From the NCBI GenBank assembly GCA_030017935.1, contig JASEGF010000128.1:1-6376 (forward strand): 6,376 bases of DNA, written 5' to 3'. Source of the DNA: Bacteroidales bacterium. Its GTDB lineage: Bacteria; Bacteroidota; Bacteroidia; Bacteroidales; DTU049. The position numbers and the translations under genes are program-made. How positions within the stretch are numbered: the stretch's first letter is position 1; every line of letters begins with the position of its first letter. Below, piece by piece: positions 1 to 4,945 of the stretch. The notes beneath the pieces are model-generated. The model was not told the origin of the DNA and did not search any database. It was given only the letters and a program-made list of their open reading frames with translations.

Positions 1-233
1 TTATCATCGGCATTTTTTTCTGTAATATAAGGGAAAATGGGAGATATAGATATCAGATTTATGCTATCTAAATTTTGATTTATTTTTTGTGTAAGTATAC
101 TTGACAGCTCATCTATTTTTACATTTTTTTTAATTTTCACAATTACTTCATCCTTAAGATAATCATTACTTGTTTGGCCTAAAACAATTATATTAAAAAA
201 TAAAAGAAAAATTAGAAAAATATTTTTTTTCAT
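1..233 (-). CDS. Secreted protein, N-terminal fragment (possibly subtilase-like protease propeptide)
   Basis: Open reading frame starting with ATG at 233-231 and running without a stop to the left edge, giving 77 complete codons; the 3' part is outside the window. Residues 1-20 (MKKNIFLIFLLFF... ending VLGQ) form a classical Sec signal peptide: lysines, a long hydrophobic core and a probable cleavage near G19-Q20. No lipobox cysteine is present, so it is not a lipoprotein. The mature start reads DEVIVKIKKNVKIDELSSIL, followed later by ISISPIFPYI. A short 'EVIVK.K' beta-strand followed by a helix is reminiscent of the N-terminal prodomain of secreted S8 (subtilisin-like) proteases in Bacteroidota, but that is inference from about 50 residues and no catalytic motif is visible. 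A consensus -7 promoter lies 22 bp upstream, so the gene probably has its own transcript although it follows sppA on the same strand. Confidence is high that it is an exported protein and low for the family. Confidence 0.8.
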   Translation of the reverse strand, partial: MKKNIFLIFLLFFNIIVLGQTSNDYLKDEVIVKIKKNVKIDELSSILTQKINQNLDSINLISISPIFPYITEKNADD

Positions 234-255
234 TTAAATTTTAGGATTTATTAAG

Positions 256-263
256 CAAATATA
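256..263 (-). promoter_or_regulatory. -7 promoter element of the left-edge secreted-protein gene
   Basis: On the minus strand the sequence reads TATATTTG, a full match to the Bacteroidota -7 consensus TAnnTTTG. It ends 22 bp before the ATG at 233, giving a short A/T-rich leader. I see no TTG -33 element 17-23 bp upstream, so the call rests on the -7 box and its position. Confidence 0.5.
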
Positions 264-279
264 GTAAGAAAGAATTATA

Positions 280-302
280 ATTTTTAAAAAAATTTTAAAA
301 AT
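280..302. terminator. A/T-only inverted repeat between sppA and the next gene (weak terminator candidate)
   Basis: A perfect 10-bp inverted repeat, ATTTTTAAAA at 280-289 and TTTTAAAAAT at 293-302, is separated by three A residues. It starts 8 bp beyond the sppA stop and precedes the promoter of the next gene, where a terminator would be expected. The stem has no G or C, so it would be weak, and such palindromes also arise by chance in DNA this AT-rich. Confidence 0.25.
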
Positions 303-309
303 GAATTAA

Positions 310-2079
310 TTACTTTAAATTAATATCATAAGGTAATCGAGTCATAATAATTGGACTTTCTAAATTGTTATTAAACAAATAATAATAGTAAAACGAAGTG
401 AAAAACTCTTGAGGTATTAATTCATTTACTGTAGATTCTGGAGTCATCATATCCATTATTTGTTGATAAAGAGTAATAGGAGCTGGATAAGTAACTACGC
501 GATAATCGCTAACTTTAGCTAATTGAGCAGCTTTTTTGATAGCATCATTTGTATTACCTAGACTATCTACAAGCTTTAAATTTAAGCCATCTATACCAGT
601 CCATACTCTACCCATACCAATTGAATCTATATATGATATTGATAAATTTCTACCTGCATTAATGCGAGATAAGAATATATCATAAAAGTCTGATACTTGC
701 TTTTGTAAAGCACTAATGGCATAATTATTAGGTCTTTTAAGGGTAGCTGTGAAATCGCTATTAGCATTAGTGCCTATGCCATCCTGAGTAATACCTAATT
801 TATCATTTAATAATTTATCTACTAATGGATATAATCCAAAAACTCCTATAGAACCTGTAAGAGTAGTTGGTTCAGCAAATATAAAATTGCCAGCACTAGA
901 CAAGTAATAACCACCTGAGGCAGCATATGAACCCATACTAACAACAAGAGGTTTTTTAGCTCTAATGTTCATAAGCTCTTGCCATATGACATCTGATGCT
1001 ACACCATCACCACCAGGACTATTTATACGCAATATGACAGCTTTTACGTTCTCATCATCAGCTAATTTTCTAAGAATAGGTACCATTTTTTCAGCTGTTA
1101 TCTTGCCATCTAGAGAGCCTTTCATCATTATTTCACCTTCTGCGAAAACTATTGCTATTTTATTCAAAGTTTTTTTATCAGCTTTAATATTTTCCTTATT
1201 TTGAGCAATGTAATTACCTATATTTATTGTCTTGGGAGTAGAACCTATCTTTTTTTCCACCATTTTGTCAAATTCTAATAAAGAAACTAAAGTATCTACC
1301 ATTTTATTATTAAAAGCGTAGCTAGCATTGAGAGCATATAAGCTATCTGCAATCAAATTTAGTTTAGTAACAGGAATATTACGAGCATTACTAACGTCTG
1401 TAACTATAGTGCTCCACATTTGATTAGCAAAATGTGAATATTGTTCTTTATTCTCAGGGCTCATTTTGTCCTGAATATAGGGCTCTACGGCACTTTTGAA
1501 TTTGCCCTCTCTCAGTACTATCATGTCTACACCAATCTTTTGTAAAAGATTTTTGTAAAAGTTAATTTCTAAATATATTCCTTTCCATAGTATAGATCCT
1601 ATCGGATTAAGAGCAATTTTATCTGAAGCAGTAGCCACATAATAGCCTGTTTGAGAATAAGCATTACTAAAAGAATAAACAAATTTACCACTTTTTTTGA
1701 ATGAATCCAATGCCATTTTAATAGGTCTGAGAGTCGTAAGGTCTGAACTCACTTCTGAGCAATCTAAAATGATACCTTTTACATTGTCATCATTAATAGC
1801 ATAGTAAATAGCATTTACTACATCATAAGAGTTTAATTGCTTCTGCATGCTACCATTACCATACATATTAAAATTATCTTTTTCATAATCACCTATGTGA
1901 GTAGCTAAAGAAATTTTCAAAACATTATAATCAGACTGTATCTCAGATGTTTTTTTAATAGATTTTACTGATAATGATATCATTCCCAGAGTAAAAAAGA
2001 ATAACAGAATAAAAAAGACTATAATTGTTATTAAATTACCTAATAAATTAGCTCCTAAATTTTTACCAAATGTTCCCAT
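310..2079 (-). CDS. sppA: Signal peptide peptidase SppA, 67 kDa (two-domain) type
   Basis: A membrane-anchored serine protease of family S49 that degrades signal peptides left in the membrane after Sec export. From ATG at 2079 it has 589 residues, close to the 618 of E. coli SppA. One N-terminal membrane segment spans about residues 14-36 (GNLITIIVFF onward). An N-terminal S49 domain (about 83-233) carries the general-base lysine, K195, in KFKSAVEP, matching E. coli K209. The C-terminal S49 domain (about 308-463) carries the SPGG motif (354-357) and the nucleophile S388 in AASGGYY, matching E. coli S409. Both halves of the Ser-Lys dyad are present, so the enzyme should be active. The frame stays open upstream to an ATG at 2190, but that extension (37 residues) would be read through the antisense of tRNA-Gln and through the promoter. 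A -33/-7 promoter sits just before the 2079 start, so I chose that one. It is transcribed divergently from the tRNA. Confidence 0.95.
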   Translation of the reverse strand: MGTFGKNLGANLLGNLITIIVFFILLFFFTLGMISLSVKSIKKTSEIQSDYNVLKISLATHIGDYEKDNFNMYGNGSMQKQLNSYDVVNAIYYAINDDNVKGIILDCSEVSSDLTTLRPIKMALDSFKKSGKFVYSFSNAYSQTGYYVATASDKIALNPIGSILWKGIYLEINFYKNLLQKIGVDMIVLREGKFKSAVEPYIQDKMSPENKEQYSHFANQMWSTIVTDVSNARNIPVTKLNLIADSLYALNASYAFNNKMVDTLVSLLEFDKMVEKKIGSTPKTINIGNYIAQNKENIKADKKTLNKIAIVFAEGEIMMKGSLDGKITAEKMVPILRKLADDENVKAVILRINSPGGDGVASDVIWQELMNIRAKKPLVVSMGSYAASGGYYLSSAGNFIFAEPTTLTGSIGVFGLYPLVDKLLNDKLGITQDGIGTNANSDFTATLKRPNNYAISALQKQVSDFYDIFLSRINAGRNLSISYIDSIGMGRVWTGIDGLNLKLVDSLGNTNDAIKKAAQLAKVSDYRVVTYPAPITLYQQIMDMMTPESTVNELIPQEFFTSFYYYYLFNNNLESPIIMTRLPYDINLK

Positions 2080-2093
2080 AAATAAAATTTTTA

Positions 2094-2121
2094 CAAAGTT
2101 AAGATTATTTTTTAAATGCAA
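2094..2121 (-). promoter_or_regulatory. sppA promoter (-33 TTG, -7 TAACTTTG)
   Basis: On the minus strand TTG (2121-2119) is followed after 17 bp by TAACTTTG (2101-2094), matching the Bacteroidota TTG / TAnnTTTG promoter with an accepted spacing (17-23 bp in Flavobacterium). The -7 box ends 14 bp before the ATG at 2079, so the leader would be only about ten bases. It is the most complete promoter in the window and supports the downstream sppA start. Confidence 0.65.
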
Positions 2122-2147
2122 GGAGAAAATAATTAAAAATTTATTTC

Positions 2148-2155
2148 TAATTTTG
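2148..2155 (+). promoter_or_regulatory. -7 promoter element of tRNA-Gln
   Basis: TAATTTTG matches the Bacteroidota -7 consensus TAnnTTTG exactly and ends nine bases before the first base of the tRNA, so the primary transcript would carry a 5' leader of only a few bases. No TTG is seen at the expected -33 distance. The -33 zone (about 2122-2131) adjoins the -33 element of the divergent sppA promoter. Confidence 0.55.
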
Positions 2156-2164
2156 TGAAAAATT

Positions 2165-2238
2165 TGCCCTGTGGTGTAATTGGCTAACACGTCTGACTCT
2201 GGATCAGAAAAGTCCAGGTTCGAGTCCTGGCAGGGCAG
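2165..2238 (+). tRNA. tRNA-Gln (anticodon CUG)
   Basis: A 74-nt cloverleaf with every stem perfectly paired: acceptor TGCCCTG (2165-2171) with CAGGGCA (2231-2237) and discriminator G2238; D stem GTGT (2174-2177) with ACAC (2187-2190) and loop GG at 2182-2183; anticodon stem TCTGA (2192-2196) with TCAGA (2204-2208); loop CTCTGGA with anticodon CTG at 2199-2201; T stem CCAGG (2214-2218) with CCTGG (2226-2230) and T loop TTCGAGT. The anticodon reads CAG, hence glutamine. The 3' CCA is not encoded, so it must be added after transcription. A run of six T (2239-2244) follows at once and might help end transcription. The gene is divergent from sppA and lies 60 bp before the MerR gene on the same strand. 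Confidence 0.97.
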
Positions 2239-2298
2239 TTTTTTACTAAAGGTTAAAAATTTTTATTGTCATAAATAATTCTATATTTTTTAAATAAA

Positions 2299-2622
2299 AT
2301 GATTGATAACAATAAATATTATCGTATTTCACAAGTGAGTAAAATGCTAGACATACCTGCTTCCACCTTAAGATACTGGGAAAGGGAATTCAAACAACTA
2401 AAACCTCTAAAAAGTAAAAATGGTATTAGATATTACAATGAAAAAGACCTAGAATTGTTAAAAAAGATAATCTTTATGACAAAAGAAAAAGGTTATACCA
2501 TTGATGGAGCTAAATTCGCATTAAAAAACATAAATGCCAAAACAGGTGATATAATCACAGAATTAATATCTATAAAAAATGATTTGAAAGAATTGTTAGA
2601 TTTGATTGATAATAAAAAATAG
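2299..2622 (+). CDS. Small MerR-family transcriptional regulator
   Basis: A 107-residue protein consisting of a MerR DNA-binding domain and a short tail. The winged helix-turn-helix starts at Y8-R9-I10, with the recognition region TLRYWEREF (23-31) and the wing NGIRYY (41-46), followed by EKDLELLKKI (48-57) and the helix KGYTIDGAK (64-72), all typical of MerR_1-type domains. Residues about 86-104 (ELISIKNDLKELL and on) look like the antiparallel dimerisation helix. There is no C-terminal effector domain and no cysteine, so it is not a metal or redox sensor of the MerR/SoxR kind. Compact MerR proteins of this length are common in Bacteroidota, generally without known targets. It converges on ispH, with 33 bp between stop codons. 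No clear promoter is seen: TATATTTT at 2282-2289 is a near match only, so read-through from the tRNA is possible. Confidence 0.9.
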   Translation: MIDNNKYYRISQVSKMLDIPASTLRYWEREFKQLKPLKSKNGIRYYNEKDLELLKKIIFMTKEKGYTIDGAKFALKNINAKTGDIITELISIKNDLKELLDLIDNKK

Positions 2623-2655
2623 TAAGAGTATTATTTGAATAAAAAATCGTGGAAT

Positions 2656-3537
2656 TCAATTATTTAGTTTCTTTTCTAATTTTTCTTTAATTAACTCTAG
2701 CAAACTCAGTGGTGTAGAAGTGGCTCCGCTTATTCCTATAGATTTTATATCAGAGGAGATATTTATTTCGTCAATATCTGATAATAATGAAACAAAAATC
2801 GTATAAGGGTTAGCAGATTTCGCTATATTATATAAATATTTTCCATTAGAGCTTTCTTTGCCACTTACGAAGATTATCAAATCATGCGTTTGAGCAAATT
2901 TCTGCAATGCAGGCGATCTTCCAATTACTATCTTGCACATTGTGGCATACGACTCGAAATGTATATTACGTTTATTTAATTCAGTTTTGAAATATTCTGC
3001 TATTTTTTCGAAACCTTCTTTATCTTTAGTAGTTTGTGAAAAAAGTGCAACAGGCTTATCTAATTCCACTTCTTTGGCTTGTTCTATGTTTTCTACAACT
3101 ATACCTATATTTTTAGTATGTCCCAATAATCCTACAACTTCTGGATGATTTTTTAAGCCATATATAACTATTTGTCCCTGCATTTTTATCATTTTTTCAG
3201 CAATTGTACTAATCTTTTTTTGTAAGTGCAATACTATAGGGCATGTAAAATCATATATTTTAGCATCTATTTTTTGTAATTTTTTATATGTGCTAGGTGG
3301 CTCACCATGTGCTCTGATAATGATTTCATTTCCTTTTAATAAATCAATATCGTTGTATGAAATTTCTTTCATACCTAATTTCTTTAATCTATTTAATTCC
3401 TCTTCATTATGTACTAGCTCACCTAACACATATATCTCTTCTCTTTTTTTTAAAAGTTCTTCAGTTTTTTTTATTGAATTAGTTACCCCAAAACAAAACC
3501 CAGCATTTAGGTCTATTTCTATGAAAACTTTTTTCAT
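2656..3537 (-). CDS. ispH: 4-hydroxy-3-methylbut-2-enyl diphosphate reductase (IspH/LytB)
   Basis: Cytosolic iron-sulfur enzyme that converts HMBPP to IPP and DMAPP, the last step of the MEP isoprenoid pathway. The 293-residue length is that of a stand-alone IspH without an S1 or other fused domain. The three cluster cysteines are present: C15 in GFCFGV, C99 in DFTCP and C201 in ATMCK. Substrate-pocket residues matching E. coli IspH are also visible: H43 (VHN), H77 (RAHGE), H131 and E133 (HPEV), the QTT at 168-170, S229-S230-N231 (SSNGK) and S274 in GATSTP. All key residues are intact, so it should be functional and implies that the cell uses the MEP pathway. It starts at ATG 3537, with a -7 promoter 30 bp upstream, and is divergent from the repeat-protein gene. 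Confidence 0.97.
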   Translation of the reverse strand: MKKVFIEIDLNAGFCFGVTNSIKKTEELLKKREEIYVLGELVHNEEELNRLKKLGMKEISYNDIDLLKGNEIIIRAHGEPPSTYKKLQKIDAKIYDFTCPIVLHLQKKISTIAEKMIKMQGQIVIYGLKNHPEVVGLLGHTKNIGIVVENIEQAKEVELDKPVALFSQTTKDKEGFEKIAEYFKTELNKRNIHFESYATMCKIVIGRSPALQKFAQTHDLIIFVSGKESSNGKYLYNIAKSANPYTIFVSLLSDIDEINISSDIKSIGISGATSTPLSLLELIKEKLEKKLNN

Positions 3538-3567
3538 TTTTGTTAATAAAAATTATAAAATATTTTT

Positions 3568-3575
3568 CAAAATTA
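3568..3575 (-). promoter_or_regulatory. -7 promoter element of ispH
   Basis: On the minus strand the sequence is TAATTTTG, a full match to the Bacteroidota -7 consensus, ending 30 bp before the ispH ATG. No TTG lies at the standard -33 spacing. It falls where the -33 region of the divergent promoter at 3598-3605 would be. Confidence 0.5.
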
Positions 3576-3597
3576 GCAATATTTAATAAAAAAACTT

Positions 3598-3605
3598 TAA
3601 TTTAG
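3598..3605 (+). promoter_or_regulatory. Probable -7 element of the repeat-protein gene
   Basis: TAATTTAG matches seven of eight positions of TAnnTTTG, and ends 19 bp before the ATG at 3625. No TTG -33 element is visible. Its position and near match make it the best candidate in the gap, but it is weaker than the others. Confidence 0.35.
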
Positions 3606-3624
3606 CATAAACAAAAACAATATT

Positions 3625-4884
3625 ATGAAAACATTTATTTTATTTTTAGTAGTTTTATTTGCTAATACATTAATCTATTCGCAAATAATTAGTAAACAAC
3701 AATTAGATAGTATTATAAATCTACAATGGAATATTAATGATGCCCAATGGATAAATTTAAATAAAACATCCTATACTTATAATGATAGTGCAAATCTTTT
3801 AGAAGAAATTAATTTTTTATGGAATAATAACTGGCAATATAGCACTAAAATAACCTACGAATATGATAATGATACAAATTTAATTAATAAAATCACTTAT
3901 TTATGGAATAATAGTTCTTGGATTGGGTCTAGTAAAATACATTATACCTATACACAATTAAATGAGCCTTTAGTAGTAGTAACATATAAATGGGAAAATA
4001 ATGCTTGGAAAGATTCATTAAAAGAAGAATATATCTATAATAACAATTTATTGACAGAGAGAATTTTTTATGTATATCAAAATAATACTTGGGTAAATTC
4101 CGCTAAAATCGAATATTCTTATGATAATAATGCGAATTTAATTTTAGAAATTTTTTATTATTGGGATAATGCAAATTGGATAAATTCTACCAAAACAGAA
4201 TATACTTATGATACATTTAATAATCTGATTTCATCAATATATTATGAATACCTTTTTAGCTGGGCACCGAAGACCAAGAGAGAATATACTTATGATAGTA
4301 ATAATAATTTAATTACAGCTATTACTTATAATTGGATTAGCACTTGGGAAAATTTATGGAAAACAGAATATAGTTACAATAATTATGGGGATATGGAACA
4401 AGATATTACATACTCATGGGATAACCAGTCTAATAGTTGGGTACAAGGACGTAAAGTTGTGAGAACTTACGACAATAATTACACATTTGATGATATGATT
4501 TTACCTATTTCTATCAATTATGATTTATTTAGTCATAAATTATTGAATGAAATGTCTTATCAATGGAATAATAATTTATGGATTAATAATACTAATAGTC
4601 AATATTATTATTCTGATTTTAATAATCAGGGAATTAGTGAACTTAATGCAACTAATTTTAATTTATATCCTAATCCTGCTAATGATTTTATTTATATAGA
4701 TTTAATGAATACTTATAGCTATGATATTATTTTTAGACTTTTTGATGTATTAGGTAATGAAATTATAGAAACTAAACTAATAAAAAATAATAAAATTGAT
4801 ATAACTGATTTAAATACTGGCATTTATATTTATCAAATAATTTATAATAAAAAGAGTATTAATGGTAAATTATTAAAATATTAA
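3625..4884 (+). CDS. T9SS-secreted tandem-repeat protein (type A sorting domain)
   Basis: A 419-residue exported protein. Residues 1-20 (MKTFILFLVV... ending IYSQ) are a Sec signal peptide. Residues about 35-330 hold roughly ten copies of a 28-29-residue unit. Each unit has the pattern W(N/D)N-x-W, a few residues, S-x-K-x-x-Y-T-Y-D, then NLI and the next strand. The second tryptophans fall at 42, 70, 99, 128, 156, 185, 213, 241, 272 and 319, and the YTYD-like motifs at 50, 78, 107, 136, 164, 193, 221, 249, 280 and 327. Residues about 345-419, opening NLYPNPANDFIYIDL and ending in GKLLKY, are a type A T9SS C-terminal sorting domain, which would direct the protein across the outer membrane with the domain removed and the protein released or attached to the surface. 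The repeats recall YD/Rhs-type beta-repeats (inference). No enzymatic motif is visible; binding or adhesion is a guess. It is rich in N, Y and W. Confidence 0.92.
   Translation: MKTFILFLVVLFANTLIYSQIISKQQLDSIINLQWNINDAQWINLNKTSYTYNDSANLLEEINFLWNNNWQYSTKITYEYDNDTNLINKITYLWNNSSWIGSSKIHYTYTQLNEPLVVVTYKWENNAWKDSLKEEYIYNNNLLTERIFYVYQNNTWVNSAKIEYSYDNNANLILEIFYYWDNANWINSTKTEYTYDTFNNLISSIYYEYLFSWAPKTKREYTYDSNNNLITAITYNWISTWENLWKTEYSYNNYGDMEQDITYSWDNQSNSWVQGRKVVRTYDNNYTFDDMILPISINYDLFSHKLLNEMSYQWNNNLWINNTNSQYYYSDFNNQGISELNATNFNLYPNPANDFIYIDLMNTYSYDIIFRLFDVLGNEIIETKLIKNNKIDITDLNTGIYIYQIIYNKKSINGKLLKY
3727..4611 (+). repeat. Coding tandem array of about 84-87-bp units
   Basis: The tandem protein repeat is also visible in the DNA. 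For example GAATATACTTATGAT occurs exactly at 4198-4212 and at 4282-4296, 84 bp (28 codons) apart, and TGGAATAATA recurs at the W-N-N positions. Nine units are regular; the last is separated by about 47 residues, with an insertion near residues 283-308. Units 5 and 7 have lost the first tryptophan (Y-V-Y at 149-151; Y at 209). Confidence 0.8.
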
Positions 4885-4907
4885 TTTTTTATTTAAAAAT
4901 AATTATG

Positions 4908-4915
4908 TAATTTTG
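4908..4915 (+). promoter_or_regulatory. -7 promoter element of the second secreted-protein gene
   Basis: TAATTTTG matches TAnnTTTG exactly, 23 bp beyond the stop of the preceding gene and ending 30 bp before the ATG at 4946. This suggests separate transcription from the repeat-protein gene. No TTG is found at the -33 distance. Confidence 0.5.
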
Positions 4916-4945
4916 TAAATACAAACCCCTAAAAATATAAAAAAT

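Noticed and set aside
965..1204. Plus-strand open frame of 79 codons
   Set aside because: Lies wholly antisense to the conserved catalytic half of sppA; no promoter and no recognisable protein features.
2119..2126. CAAGGAGA, a Shine-Dalgarno-like sequence on the plus strand
   Set aside because: No start codon or reading frame follows at a suitable distance; the tRNA gene lies downstream.
2635..2659. Inverted repeat TTGAAT / ATTCAA between the convergent merR and ispH genes, as a shared terminator
   Set aside because: Only six A/T-rich pairs with a 13-base loop; too weak to distinguish from chance.
2933..3148. Plus-strand open frame of 71 codons
   Set aside because: Antisense shadow of ispH, whose conserved residues on the other strand fully explain the sequence.
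3290..3586. Plus-strand open frame of 98 codons
   Set aside because: Antisense to the N-terminal part of ispH and running through its promoter; composition is that of a reversed coding strand.
3727..4611. Tandem DNA repeats as a CRISPR or non-coding satellite array
   Set aside because: Period stays in codon register (84-87 bp), the frame is uninterrupted, and units vary as coding sequence does; no constant repeat/spacer structure.
4891..4904. TTATTT / AAATAA palindrome after the repeat-protein gene as terminator
   Set aside because: Six A/T pairs only, with no G/C and no clear T-run; common by chance in this composition.
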